64,000 nt of DNA from Neodontobutis hainanensis. Taxonomy: Eukaryota; Chordata; Actinopteri; Gobiiformes; Odontobutidae. The stretch's first letter is position 1. Every line of letters begins with the position of its first letter. The stretch lies in the NCBI GenBank assembly GCA_024349245.1, contig JALDNG010000007.1, forward strand, positions 1,804,501-1,868,500. Reading direction: 5' to 3'. A program made the position numbers and the translations under genes. Below the pieces are notes generated by a model, which saw nothing but the letters and a program-made list of their open reading frames with translations, searched no databases and was not told the DNA's origin. Below, piece by piece: positions 48,075 through 60,539 of this stretch.

Positions 48075-51000
48075 ATGGCATACTCAAGCTACAGTTCTTT
48101 GAGCAGAGCACAGCTTACCTTTGAGTATCTACATACAAATTCGTAAGTGTCAGTTTACAGGTACAATTACCTATTATGAACTAGAAATGTATATAAACTG
48201 CAAGGTAACTAGCTACACCTGCATTGGCTGAATCTGAATTAAAACAAATATTCTGTTATTAGCACTACCCACGAATTTTTATTTGGAGCACTGGCTGAGC
48301 TGGTGGACAATTCCAGGTATTGTTTCTTTTTTTTCTACTTTATTTTAACTGAGCAAACCTGTTTGAAAGATAAGTGCCATTTTTTTCCCCCAGGGATGCC
48401 AATGCTACAAGAATTGATATCTACACAGGTAAACTAAACCTCAATATTAACTTGAAATGTAAACGTTAAAAAAACTTAACATACACTTATTTTTCAATTT
48501 TCAATAGAAAAAAGGCCAGAGCTACGGGGAGGCTATATGTTGTGTTTTCTCGATGATGGCATAGGAATGGACCCTAGTAAGTATGAATTTGATAAGATAA
48601 AAAAAATCTTTATTATTGGGAAAATTGCATTTTGCAACAGCAGGGCTAGCAGCACACAAGTTTCTCACAAGTATAACACCAACATTGCCAGAACAAAATA
48701 TTCAAAACTATTAAGACAATATAAAATAGACTATACATGAGTGTTTTTTTTTGTTTGTTTGTTAAAAACATTATATTGACTTTATTTTTATTTTACTAGA
48801 TGAGGCAACCCATGTGATTCAGTTTGGAAAATCAAACAAACGCTCACCAGAATCCACCCAGATTGGCCAATATGGAAATGGATTAAAATCGTAAGCTCAG
48901 TGAATGTGTTTTTTAAATTAATTTTAATTTTTTTTTATCTAAACAAGTTATGAAACAGATTTGTGTTTTGTTTGTTCACAGGGGTTCAATGCGTATTGGG
49001 AAAGACTTCATCTTGTTCACAAAAAAAAGCAACACTCTTACATGTCTTTTCCTATCACGTACTTTCCATGAAGAGGAGGGTCTAGATGAGGTTGGTATCA
49101 ATACAGTTGGTCATTCTTTTTTTTTCCCTTTTTTTTTTGGCCTAAAATTGTACTCAAGTAAGAGTAGCGGTACTTCCAAAAAATTTTACTCAAAATTTCA
49201 TAATATAATGTCTGATCTATTTTTTTATCATCAGACAAAAATATAAAATGTGAAAATTCTAGTATTAATAATAAAATAGAAAACCTAATTAAGAAAGAAG
49301 AAACACAAATTTCCAAATCTCACTTTTTTACAACATAAAGCTTTTGAAACCAATCTTTTCGAAAGATCTCTGTGTTTGAACAGTACAGCTTTTGTTTGCT
49401 CTATGTCAGCCAAACATGAAATAAATGAAACATATGCTTTGTACATGATGCGCCAAGGCTGTTCATCCTCTTCAGTTTCAACATTGCAGACAGTAGCCAG
49501 TTTTAATGTTTTTATTCCTGCTGCCTGTGAAGAGTTTGTGCTGCTAAGCCTCCACAGTTTGTGTTAGTCATGTGATTGCAGGGCTACGTCTGATTGGTGA
49601 AACAAAGTTATGTGGTAGAGCCACTGGAGGCATCTTTTTGTAGCCCAATGAGGAAGAGTAGCGCACTTTACTTGAAGATTTGTGTGTGTTTTCTTTCAAA
49701 GCGTTTAAGTAAATGTAACTTATTATAACCCACCTCTGCACATGTTTCATATCAGTTTATGATGATGGCATTTAAGCAATCACTGTTCTCCATTTTTAGG
49801 TTATTGTACCACTGCCTTCTTGGGATCTGAGCACAAAAGAGCCTCTGACGTCTGACCCAGAGAAGTATGCAATAGAGACAGAGCTGATCTTCAAATACTC
49901 GCCATTTAAAAATGAACAGCAACTTATGGAGCAATTTAACAAAATAGAAAGTAGCAGTGGTAAGTAACTAATTATCCAGTGAGATAAAAAAGCCTGCACA
50001 CAATTTTAAAAGGCAAATTTTCTAATTTTGGCTATGCGACGTGGTTAACGTTGGTGTCATGTTCATATTTGTCTTTTATTTAAAGGTACTCTTGTGACTA
50101 TCTACAACCTAAAGCTGATGGACAGCAGAGAACCAGAGCTGGACTTTGAGACTGATCATCAGGACATACTGATGGCAGGAACACTAGTTGAAGGAGTGTG
50201 AGTACTGTGTATGCTGTATTTAATAATAATGATAAAAATGCATTTTATTTATAGGTGTATTTTGTATTAGAGATGGAATTTACGATTTTTTTTTAAAGAG
50301 ATGGATCTTGTTGACTAATTTTTCAAAAAGCCCTTCAAAAGATTCACTCATTTGGTTCAAATAACATTTTTGACAGAAAAATACAAAACCACAAGACAAA
50401 CACAACAAGTCACACCCACAAAATCAAAGGAGAAAAAAAATATATAATTTCTGACATTTTCAAATTGCCAACCATTTCTTTCCCACCACCATCACGGCTA
50501 TCAAACACCGTAGTTCTCACTTTATCACCTTCACCTACACCAATCTAACCACCCCGTCCATACATATCTAACATTCTTGTTTTTGATTTTATACCTTTTT
50601 AATAACTAAATTGTCCTTGACTCCTTATTTTTTTTGTCTAAATTAGCTGCTGACTGCAGTACATTACTGCATTTCTATTCTATAAATGTAGCCTATTACC
50701 ACAAAAGTACTTCTTTTCCTTTCGGGGGTTTCCTTTAGGGGTTGCCTCAGCAAATCATCTTCCTCCATCTTGCCTTATCCCCTGCATCCTCTTCTCTCAA
50801 ACCAATTACCTTCACGTCCTCCTTCACTACATCCATAAACCCTTTTGGTCTTCCTCTCGGCCTCCTGTCTAGCAGCTCTAACCTCAGCATCTTTACTCTC
50901 CCTCCTCTGAACATGTCCAAACTATCTCAACTTGGCCTCTCTAACTTTGTCTCTAACGTCTCACATGAGCTGTCTCTCTGGTGTACTCATTCCTGATTCT

Positions 51001-54000
51001 ATCCAACCTTGTCACTCCCAAAGAGAACCTCAACATCTTCAACTCTGCTACCTTTAGCTCTTCCTTCCGTCCTCAGTGCAACTGTCTCCAACCACTACAA
51101 CATTGTTGGTCTCACTACTGTCCTGTACAACTTTCCTTACATTCTCGCTGGTACTCTTTTATCACACAACACACCTGACATTTTTCTCCACCCATTCCAT
51201 CCTGCTGCTTCACCTCTTTTCCACACTCTCCATTGCTCTGGACTGTTGACCCAAAGTACTTAAAACCTGCACCTTCTTTTATCTCTTCTCCCTGTAACCT
51301 CACTGTTCCACTTGGATCCTTCTCATTCACACATGTATTCTGTCTTTCTTCAACGAACCTTTTATTCCTCTTCTCTCCAGAGGAAACCTCCACCTCTCTA
51401 GACTTTTCTTCACCTGCTCCCTGCTCCCTACAGCTATGCTAACGCTAACTTATCAGTACTTCCTTTTAGCTCATTTTATGACTACTAAGGGTGTAACGAT
51501 ATTCAAACCGAACTGAAAAACCGCGAACCCACAGCCACAGTTCGAACCGCGATACTCTAATGTCGAACCGAACGCGCCCCGCCCCCTGCTGCACCGGCCC
51601 AACGTTCATTTTATTTAGTCACAGGTGTGCTAACTGCTCTAAAGAAAACGTGAAGCCAATGTATAAAGTTAAGTAAATAAAGATAAAGTTAATAAGTTAA
51701 ATTATTGTTGTTGTTGTTTTTATTAAGTTAAAGTGAATCTAGTGTTATTATTGCTGGTGCCCTGCAATGAACCCTGCCCCCACAGCAAACAGAACCGAAC
51801 CGAACCGTGACTCCAAAACCGTGATCTGAACCGAACCGTGGCATTGGTGTATCGTTACACCCCTAATGACTACGTATGTTAGATAAATTGTTAGAAAGGT
51901 AAGTTGTAAACCTGCAACAAAACACAAATACCAGAATGAACCAATGAATTTCACACTCATGTTAATTCTTAATCTGAACTACTGGTAATTCAACTTGTAA
52001 ACACTCACCGACAAGGCGTACCTGTCCTGAATGTCCTGAATTGGGTGACAAGCACATATATACAGACACAGTCTGGTGACCAGGCAGAGCAATAATAAAT
52101 AGCCCTGTGACTAGGTAAAATTATAACATGTATAAAATAAACCATAAATATGCATATCTTTGAAATAAATCAATAAATGCACACACTTATTTCCTCACAT
52201 TACCTCAAAATTCACCAGAACATATTTACACAAAATCAATCCATACTTGCTGGAGAGTTCTACACCTCCCACTTGGTCTACTGATTCTAGAATCCATGTG
52301 GCCACCATAACCAAAGCAGTTACTACTGAGCCGTACAACCTCCAGACATGAACCTCTCCTTATGACCATTAAAATAACATTGCAAATGTCACAACATGAA
52401 TAACTGTATCTTCAAGGTAGTTTTTATGTCCATCATCACACATTATCCTTGATGACCTAACGGCCTCCTCATCCGAAACACACCATGGTGGAGATCCATA
52501 TTAACCGAAACACACCATGGTGGGGATCTATATTAACCGAAACACACCTTTCTTGGCATAAAACCATACTGCTGCTCACTTGTCTTCTTATCCTAGCTTC
52601 CACTTCTTTTTCCCACACTTTATTGTATGACTCATTAGCTTAGTATCTGTAGTTTCCACATCTCCCTTGTTCTTAAAAATCGGCACCAAAACACTTCTCC
52701 TCCATTCCTCAGGCATTCTCTCACTCTCTAAGGCCTCGTTGAACACAACCTAGTTAAAAACTCTACTCCCATCTGTCCTAGACACTTCCATACCTCCACT
52801 GGTATTATCAGGACCAACTGCTTTTCTTTTCTTCATCCTCTTCAAAGCCCTCTTAACTTCACCCTCACTAATCCTTTCTACCTCCTGCTCAATATTTGCC
52901 TCTACCAGTCTGATCTCCCTGTTATTTTCCTCATTCATCAGTTCCTCAAAGTACTCCTTCCATCTTTCCCTCACAAATAAAACAGTAACATTTAATAAAC
53001 ACTATTAAAATTGTTGTTTCAGTGAAGATGGAATATTTAGGATGAGTATTCCAAGGTTATAATTTTAATAATCTTTTGGTAATGACAAATTTCTTCCCAA
53101 ACAGGAAGCCAGAGCGGAGGTCATTCAGAGCGTATGCTGCAGTATTATATATTGATCCACGCATGAGGATATTTATCCAAGGACATAAAGTCAGGACTAA
53201 GAGACTGTCGTGCTGTCTTTATAAACCAAGGTAATATCTTATTATGGTCACAGTCATACAGTTAATACATCCAGGTAATTATTAACTGTGACAATGACCT
53301 TTTAAACCAGACTTTATAAATACTCATCAACTCGGTTTAAGACTCGTGCTGAACAAGAGGTCAAGAAGGCAGATCATCTTGCAAAAATTGGTGAGTGGGT
53401 GCTGAATTGAAACTAACCAAAAAAAATCATCTGTCTCAAACATACGAGTTTTGGTTTGCTATTTATTTTAGCGGAAGAAAAAGCAAGGGAAGCGGAGAGC
53501 AAACGCATTGCCATGGAGGCCAAACATGGAGATGACTTGTCAAAAGAATCCCGGGTAAACTACAGAAAAACTAAAATTTTCCTGACGTGGTGCTGACATG
53601 CCTTTTATTTAATAAAACTTTTATAACTTGGCCCCTTCCTTTTTATTTTATTTATTTTTTAAGGCAATCTTGAGGAAGGTCCAGGATGCAGCCATGATGC
53701 TTAGACAGGACGCAGAGATGAAGCAAAGAATCCTCGAGGCCAAGCAAAAGTATGATTTACTTGGTTTTCAAATGTATTTGCATTTAAAAAATATAAAAGT
53801 AGAAAAAAGTAGATGCACCCACACACAATAAACACTGTTATCACAATTAATATATTTGAGATTTTTTTTTTTTTCTGCTTAGTTGGTCATATGTTGCCGA
53901 TTTACTTAAATTTTCTGTTTCCTTGTTTGTCAGGGCATTAAAGGAGCCCAAGGAGCTGAATTTTATATTTGGAGTGAACATTGAGCAGAGAGACCTAGAT

Positions 54001-56048
54001 GGGATGTTCATATACAACTGCTCTCGCCTCATCAAAATGTATGAAAAAACTGGGCCCCAGCTTGAGGGTGGCATGTAAGTAAAATGCAAATGAGGGTTAA
54101 TTGAATGTGGGAAAATATTATATCCCAATTGTGTATTTTAGGGCCTGTGGGGGTGTTGTTGGAGTGGTTGATGTTCCATATTTAGTTCTTGAGCCAACTC
54201 ACAACAAACAAGACTTTGCGGATGCTAAGGAATATCGGCACTTATTAAAATCCATGGGAGAACACCTTGCTCAGTACTGGAAGGACTCAAACATTGGTGA
54301 GAATTTTTGACAGACACTTCAGCGAAAACATTAATGTAGTGCTTTAGTCTGGCATTCTTGCAGTTATGTATATTGTTTGTAGAACTTTATTTTAGTAAAG
54401 GCAAGACCTGCATAGTTCAGCTGTAGCAGAAAATCACAGCTATTTGGGTTAGGTAAATTAAAATGTTTCTGCAAATTCCGTAATGGTGTTCCATATCGAT
54501 TAACACAGCACAGAAAGGTATAGTGAAGTTCTGGGATGAGTTCGGCTATCTGTCTGCCAGCTGGTCTGCACCTCCTTCACCCGAGCCAAGATACAGGCGA
54601 CGTCGTGCAATGGAGATACCAGTTACCATTCAGTGTGGTTAGTTTTCATATCTGCTGATGCCTCACTTAACACTTAATATTACAAAACTAACACTTAATA
54701 TTACAAAACTACCAGTTAACTTATCTATTTTGTTTTTTAGACAAATGTTTAAAATGGAGAACACTACCTTTTGAGATGGATGCAGTTGACAAACGATACC
54801 CAGACAGTTGGGTGTGTCTCATGAACCCTGACAGCAAGCAAGACAGGTTAAGGGATTTTTAAACTATTTGAAACTGTTGCACTACAATGCATTTTCACAT
54901 TGTCACAAAGAAAGAAAAAAAAAACTGAGATTTCTAATCCAATGTATTTGACTCTTCAGATGTGATGCCGCTGAACAGAAGCAGAATTTGCCTTGTGGTG
55001 TTTTGAGAAAAGACAAACAAACTGCTGAAGAGAAACAGAAAGAGCTTGCAGAGAAAATTAGGCAACAGCAGGAGAAACTAGATGCATTGCAGGTATCTAA
55101 TTTATTATTATATATTTTTTAATATTATTTAAATCTCATAAATGTGTCCTCTTAGAAAACTCGCACTATCAAATCTGCAGCTGATCTCAAAAAGCTGCCA
55201 CTGGAGGTCAGCATGAAGCCAACAGAAAGTACTTCTCAGGTATACACTGAAATGTATTTAACAAAAAAATATATATTTATGCCATTTTTACATTCAAACT
55301 TGTACTCGTTTCAAATTCTGAAATTGTTACGATGATTTAGGCAACAAGATCGTCTGAGAGGTCAATGGCTCGTCCCCGATCACCTCCTCTTCCAGCACAC
55401 CTTAAAAATGCTCCAAATGCCCCACCAACTCGCACAACTTCTCAGCGGTCCACTCGAAGTCCTGCACCTCCCCCTCCTCCAGCCAAAGCGGAGCCCCTCA
55501 GGTCCAGAGCTACAGCGAAGCCTGGAACACCCACAGCAAAGCCTGCAGTCAAAGCTGCTGCCAAAGCACCCCCACCCAGTCGAAGCGCTAAAGTAAGTTT
55601 GAGTGTGTGGTAGCCATTATTTATTTGCTGCAATAATAATGCAAAGGGAATGTCCTTAAATTCATCTCCTCCAACAGACACCTGCAAAAGTTTCACCAGC
55701 AGCAGCTTCCACAGCAACAGCTTCTGGGCAGCGCAAGAGGATAATACAGGAGGAAGCTAATGAGGAAGATGAAGAGGAGAAAGAAGAAGAAGAGGAGGAT
55801 GACAGTGAAGAAGAGAGTGAAGAAGAACCACAAACAAAGAAATCAAAGATGGTGGCTGCAACTAGTAACCGTGGCAAAGTCATAGAAAAAACTCTACCTC
55901 CTAAACGTGGAAGGTTGGAAGAGGTAAATTGTTTTTGTAAGAAAACAGTTTCAGCTCATATTAATGAGCTACTCTTAAATTTGCCTGCAAGCACGTCTGC
56001 AGCAGCAATATAGTTGTGTGCTTTGCTTTCTGTTCCTTGTACCATTAA

Positions 56049-56100
<52 letters not shown>

Positions 56101-56201
56101 CATGTTTGTTGTCTTTCCTAATCAGATTCTGAATTATGTGACATCAGACACAGAATCCATTGTAATGTGATTTATCAACTGTTTTATTTTGATTATAAAC
56201 G

Positions 56202-56235
<34 letters not shown>

Positions 56236-58981
56236 CTCACAACCAGTTACCCAGACCTGCTGACCTGTATGCATTTTGCGTAGCAGGCACGCAATTTAAC
56301 ATCAATGTACGCCGGTATGATTTGTTGCTCTAAAAGTATGTGAAAAGCAGCTGGTAAGGCTCTTGCCCTTGCCCTCTCAAAGCATTAGTCTAGCTGCTTG
56401 TCAATCAACGTAGCAGTTACAACAAAGTGAGTCCTAAGTCCCGCTTCTCTCCAAATACTGCTTTGTGATGCGTTTTTGGATCGTTCATGCTTGCGTGTGA
56501 TTGGCTGGCTGAAACAATGTCAGTGGGAACAGTAACACGTTAGAGCGGAACTGAGCAGCGAGAGACGAGCTACTATCTGCTGCAGCTAGGTCTGTCTGTC
56601 TCTGAGGCTTTTTTAGTCAATAACTGCTTTATGAGGCTAAGGAATTAACAATTTAACACACAGTCCAAGTCACTCCCAAACACTAGTGTGCAGAGACAAC
56701 AATCCAGTTATATTGGCTATATTATTATGCTATATTCACTATGAATAAAGATTAGATTTATTTTAAAATGGAACTTTACAGAGGTGTTTATTTATTTTTT
56801 CATTCATTCATTTTATACCGCTTAGTCCCATTAGGGGTCACGGGTGACTGGAGCCTATCCCAGCTGCTTTGGGATGTAGGCAGGGTACACCCTGGACAAT
56901 GGCAGGGCTAACATTTTGAGACAGATAGTGACAGACAACTGTTCACTCTCACATTCACTAGGGACACTTTAGAGTTGCCAATTAACCTGTATATGCATGT
57001 CTTTGGACAGTGGGAGAAAGCCGGAGCATCCGGAGAGAACCCACGGTAACACGTGGAGGACATGCAGACTCCTCACAGAAAGACCAGAGTCGGCCCAGAA
57101 TGTTTAAGTTTGTTGTCGATTTGTATATTTGTATAATTTGTTGTTATAGTTGAGGTTTGGAAAGATTGTTGTTTGCAAAGCGAAGGGGTGCGACACCAGT
57201 ATTGTGCCGGTTAAAAAAAAAAAAACAATCCCAGGTTTGCAGGTCTGGTTACCTATATAAAAATATTCTAATTGAGTCCATGGGCAACTGAATTGATCAC
57301 TATAGAATCCGATTAACTTTGCTATTGACACTGCAGGTTAATAAACACTCCCATCCTGTGAAGAAGGGGGTTACTACTCCTACACGACAGACACCATCTA
57401 CAGCGCCATCTGCCCCTAAATCTGTTTCCACACCTGAGCATGGTGCTAGAGCTAAGGTAGCTTTAAATGCCGTCCTCTGCTGTTTCAATACTAAGCTAGC
57501 TAGGCAGCTTCTGCACTCACAACATCTAACGATAAAAATATGTTTTCAGTATTAACTGGGATTTAAAGCCTCTGGAGCCAATATTAACAATTAACAATTA
57601 TCATTTTGAAATCACTGTCACTTTTCATTAACAGTTGTCCTTTACAAGCATGCACTTGTCAACCAGTGTGATTTGATGGTGGTAGTGGTCATGCATGCAG
57701 TGAGGCTTTTATTTCTTGACTGGGTATCATTCCTTGCATCTTCAAGTACTGATTTTGGACTGCATCATGGTGCTATTTATGTTTTTGCAGACACCACAAA
57801 AGGCCCAGGATGAACCGGAGGACACTAAGAATGCTCAAAAAGGTTAGAAAATGATCTCCAACTGAAAAGGGATCCCTAAAATAGCTGTTATAACACCTTG
57901 GCATTTATTTTCTACAGATAAGGGCCTTCTGGTGGAAGTGCGTGTCAATAAAGAGTGGTACACAGGCAAAGTTGTTGCTGTTGAATCAAATAAACAGACT
58001 GTTCGCTGGAAGGTTAAGTTTGACTATGTACCTACAGCCACACCAAAAGACAGATGGTAAGATTTTGCTTAAAATCCTATTAAGATGTTCCAGTTCATTT
58101 TTTTAAAATTTGTTTTGTGTTTGTTTTTCCAAAGGGTGTTTAAGGGTAGTGATGATGTTCGCTTGATGAGGCCTCCTTCTCCAAATTCTCAGACACCTGA
58201 CACTCAGCAGGAGACAGAAAAAGGACCTGCACCCATGGAGCCAGACACTACTCAACCAGGAACCAGTCGGGAGGTTACTGACAGCCTGGTGAACATGCTC
58301 AGGTGTGCTCTCTTTTTATATATACAGTATATATGATTAGGATTTGAATGTACAGTGTGACCTTACAAGTCTTGTCTAATTTTCAGAACAATGCTCCATT
58401 ACTTCTTTCCTCCTGTTTTTCGGATTCCCAAAGATGAAGTTAACAGCATGACAGCTGAGGAGCTGGTGGCTTTTCCTTTGGTGAGAGATTCATTATTTAA
58501 TGTACTCTCTTGATCTAGGTTGAACAGAGTAAATAGCTCAGCTGTGGATTTATTGTAATTACTTAGACAGAGTGTATTTCTGTCTTTTATTTAGAAAGAG
58601 TATTTTCAGCAGTATGAATCTGGTCTGCAGTCCTTGTGTAATTCATATCAGAGCAGAGCAGATGCCAAGGCCAAAGCTGTTGAAGAAAAATGCAACAACA
58701 CTGAAAACAAGCTCAAAGAAGCAGATGAAAAACTACAGAAACTAAGAACAAATATTGTAGCACTTCTGCAAAAAGTACAAGAGGTAAGGCTAGTTTCTGT
58801 TGATGACCATAACTCTAAACTGTATGCGCCAAATGTAATCCAAACCTCTTATCAAATGTGAGATGGCAGTGGTGATTTGTCTTTATTTGTAAAATGATTT
58901 GTGCACTTTCAGGACATAGACATTAACACAGATGATGAGCTTGATGCCTATATTGAAGATCTTCTTACCAAGGGTGATTGA
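48075..58981 (+). CDS. morc2: MORC family CW-type zinc finger 2 (chromatin silencing ATPase)
   Basis: Twenty-seven coding exons in consistent phase give 1049 residues (human 1032): 48075-48142, 48263-48316, 48394-48428, 48508-48576, 48800-48890, 48982-49090, 49800-49959, 50086-50197, 53105-53230, 53311-53390, 53472-53554, 53664-53749, 53934-54074, 54142-54296, 54509-54637, 54741-54846, 54960-55092, 55156-55239, 55341-55592, 55678-55923, 57337-57456, 57791-57842, 57918-58056, 58135-58302, 58387-58480, 58595-58783, 58913-58981. GHKL ATPase motifs are intact: ELVDNSRDA (Asn39), DDGIGM and GNGLKSGSM. A charged coiled coil follows YKPRLYKYSS. A CW finger (CDKCLKWRTLPF ... WVC ... RCDA, about 497-545), a chromo-like domain (about 831-877) and a C-terminal coiled coil (about 965-1027) complete the known order. 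The family compacts chromatin with the HUSH complex. Introns 8 and 20 carry transposons. Confidence 0.96.
49130..49640. repeat. Degraded interspersed repeat in morc2 intron 6
   Basis: TACTCAAGTAAGAGTAGCGGTACTT and the following AAAATTTTACTCAAAATTT recall a very common fish interspersed repeat built on TACTCAAGTA motifs, probably a non-autonomous DNA transposon. Ends are not clear and no target duplication was found, so limits are approximate. No exon lies here. Confidence 0.45.
50715..51485 (-). mobile_element. LINE ORF remnant, C-terminal part (morc2 intron 8)
   Basis: On the minus strand it encodes VNEKDPSGTVRLQGEEIKE, then KYFGSTVQSNGECGKEVK, a block just after the YADD motif in a very widespread class of fish and invertebrate non-LTR retrotransposons (RTE-like). 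Downstream (toward 50740) are the LPGRRPRGRPK-like and FMDVVKEDVK-like blocks in broken frames. It is antisense to morc2 and dead. Confidence 0.75.
51486..51865. mobile_element. hAT-like MITE inserted in the LINE
   Basis: A 380-bp element with ends TAAGGGTGTAACGAT and ATCGTTACACCCCTA (terminal inverted repeats). It is flanked by a perfect 8-bp target duplication, ATGACTAC (51478-51485 and 51866-51873), the hallmark of the hAT superfamily. The interior is rich in GAACCGAACCG. There is no transposase ORF, so it is non-autonomous. Confidence 0.9.
51866..52990 (-). mobile_element. LINE ORF remnant, N-terminal RT part, with degenerate middle
   Basis: Minus-strand 52980-52750 encodes RERWKEYFEELMNEENNRE, then EVKRALKRMKKRKAVGPDN, the segment just before and at the start of the reverse-transcriptase fingers. 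A PIFKNKGDVET-like block follows around 52680-52650. This belongs to the same element as 50715-51485; most of the RT palm is missing or replaced by unrelated A+T-rich DNA (51874-52470). It also contains about two and a half 38-bp repeats at 52471-52550 (CCGAAACACACCATGGTGG). Confidence 0.7.
56051..56234. repeat. Two (TA)n microsatellites, morc2 intron 20
   Basis: One run of about 24 TA units (56051-56099) and one of about 17 (56201-56234) are separated by about 100 bp of non-repetitive sequence. Such runs can extrude cruciforms and are mutable. Confidence 0.9.
56790..57100 (+). repeat. Common fish interspersed repeat (ATTCATTCATTT...)
   Basis: ATTCATTCATTTTATACCGC, GAGCCTATCCCAGCTG, GCATGTCTTTGGACAGTGGG and CATGCAGACTCCTCACAGAA are the successive blocks of a repeat present in thousands of copies in many teleosts. 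I recognise it but cannot name its family safely (probably a retrotransposon 3' region). Short pieces of the same family lie at about 3465-3515 (and in the other two units) and at 62530-62640. Confidence 0.75.
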
Positions 58982-59745
58982 AGCACAGACATGCAGTATA
59001 AAAGAGGAGAGGCCCTCCCAAAAACAGGCTTTTTTTCTACATGGTGCCTCTATGGACATTTTTGTTGCTGCCTGTGTACACAAAATGTCATTGCTAATCT
59101 TTCAGATTTTTAATCACATTCATCAAAATTTTTCAGGACAATATGTGCTTTGAATTTAGACAGATTGCCTCTTGTTTTAATCCTCAATAGTTCTTGTGTC
59201 TGTGTTTTCCTTTAGTCTTTTTAAATATTTTCTTTTATACATATATACTGTCTAAATATGTCTATACTGTTCATTTTACTGTTAAATTTCTTTGGTCATT
59301 TAATGCTGACAAATTAAAGAAATTGTTTTCTTGTATTCAGTCTATCTTAAGAATTGTATGTGCTATGTAACTTTTAACAGGCTTGACTGGTCTGTGCATA
59401 GCATGTATTTAAAACTTTTATTTTTGTACACTAGAACACATCAGTGTTTCTTGTGACCTTGCTCCGTCCTGCAGGAGGTCACACCCACAAACAATTATTT
59501 ACTGGGTTTTATCAGTATGATTATTTCTTTTAGACCTGTTGCATTTAAGTCATGGTTATGTTAATTAAATGGTTCTTTTGTTTGTTTTTAAGGGGGTCTG
59601 TTTTTGCAGATGTGTTAGGTTCATGTCAGTTTTTACGGTGTGATGCAATTGTTTTTATAATTCTTGCATGCTTCCAGTGTTTTCTGTTCTGAGCAAACCA
59701 GGATTCTGTATTTTTGAAAACAAATCTTTACATGTAACAATAAAA
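58982..59745. other. morc2 3' UTR
   Basis: Exon 27 continues as a 3' UTR with an ATTAAA signal at 59313-59318 and an AATAAA at 59739-59744, so two polyadenylation sites are possible. No other gene is seen. Confidence 0.6.
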
Positions 59746-59785
59746 CAGTTCCAGCAACACCTAAAATCTTTATAAGGTTCTCGGT

Positions 59786-60060
59786 ACGGCAGCAGTAGCT
59801 CAGTGGTAGAGCGGCCGTCCTTCGAGCGGTGGGTGGGTGGTTTGTTCGATCCCCGCTCAAAACATCCCAAAACATAACAGCCCACTCTCCCCCACAGTTC
59901 ATACTGCTGTTGTGTCCTTGGACAAGACACTTAACCCACCTTGCCTCCAGTGTCAGCTCACTAAAGCTGCCCCAAGAACTTCCATTCTGAAGCCTTCACA
60001 CATTCAGTGATCCAGTCCGGAGAGGTTCTCCGGTGAATCAGGCAACTGCTGTCCATTTTT
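59786..60060 (+). mobile_element. tRNA-derived SINE (second copy)
   Basis: The head GCAGTAGCTCAGTGGTAGAGCGG (A-box) and GTTCGATCCCCGCTC (B-box) leads into the same body as the copy at 28577 (AAAACATCCCAAAACAT, TTGTGTCCTTGG, TTGCCTCCAGTG). The 3' part then differs (GGTTCTCCGGTGAATC), so the two share a head and centre but not a tail. Confidence 0.8.
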
Positions 60061-60069
60061 GTCTCAATG

Positions 60070-60490
60070 TGAGCGCCACTTTGAATTCCAAGCAACCTCC
60101 TTCCCTTCAGATCATGCCAAGATGCCATATATTATCTTTTATCTGTTTGGCCATGCTCGAGCATGGGCCACTGCTGAATGGGATTGACGGTTGACTGTGT
60201 GCAATTCTCTGCCATTGTTCTATCAGACATTTACCTGGCCAAGAGGCAGCTAAAAATCTCATGCAACATTGTGTCAAGGTCGGCATAGCATCTTGGATTA
60301 CGCCATTAAGTTCCATACCCTAACAGCTGGCCATGGATGTAACCAGCTTGCACTTGTGGATGCTTTTTTTCAATGGACTTACCAAGATCAAAGACCATCT
60401 TATCTTAATAGCCGTGGCTTCCAGAAAAGACAAACGACTAAGTGAAAGAGGTTTCGCTGTTGTCTACAACTCGCCTTCCATGGGCGGTCT
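60070..60490 (+). mobile_element. Gypsy-type gag remnant
   Basis: In broken frames the plus strand encodes FFNGLTKIKDHLILIAVASR, then KDKRLSERG. This resembles the 'FxxGL...IKDxL...DRRLRER' segment of fish Gypsy/Ty3 Gag proteins. Stops and a frameshift (around 60185 and 60325) show it is dead. No protease or RT follows. Confidence 0.55.
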
Positions 60491-60539
60491 TATCCAGCCA
60501 AACTTAGGTTCTCTACCAGAGGCCTGGGAGCTTGAAGGC

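Noticed and set aside
47828..48124. 98-codon ORF over the morc2 start
   Set aside because: It is in another frame, spans an acceptor site and ends just after the true MORC2 start. No similarity is seen.
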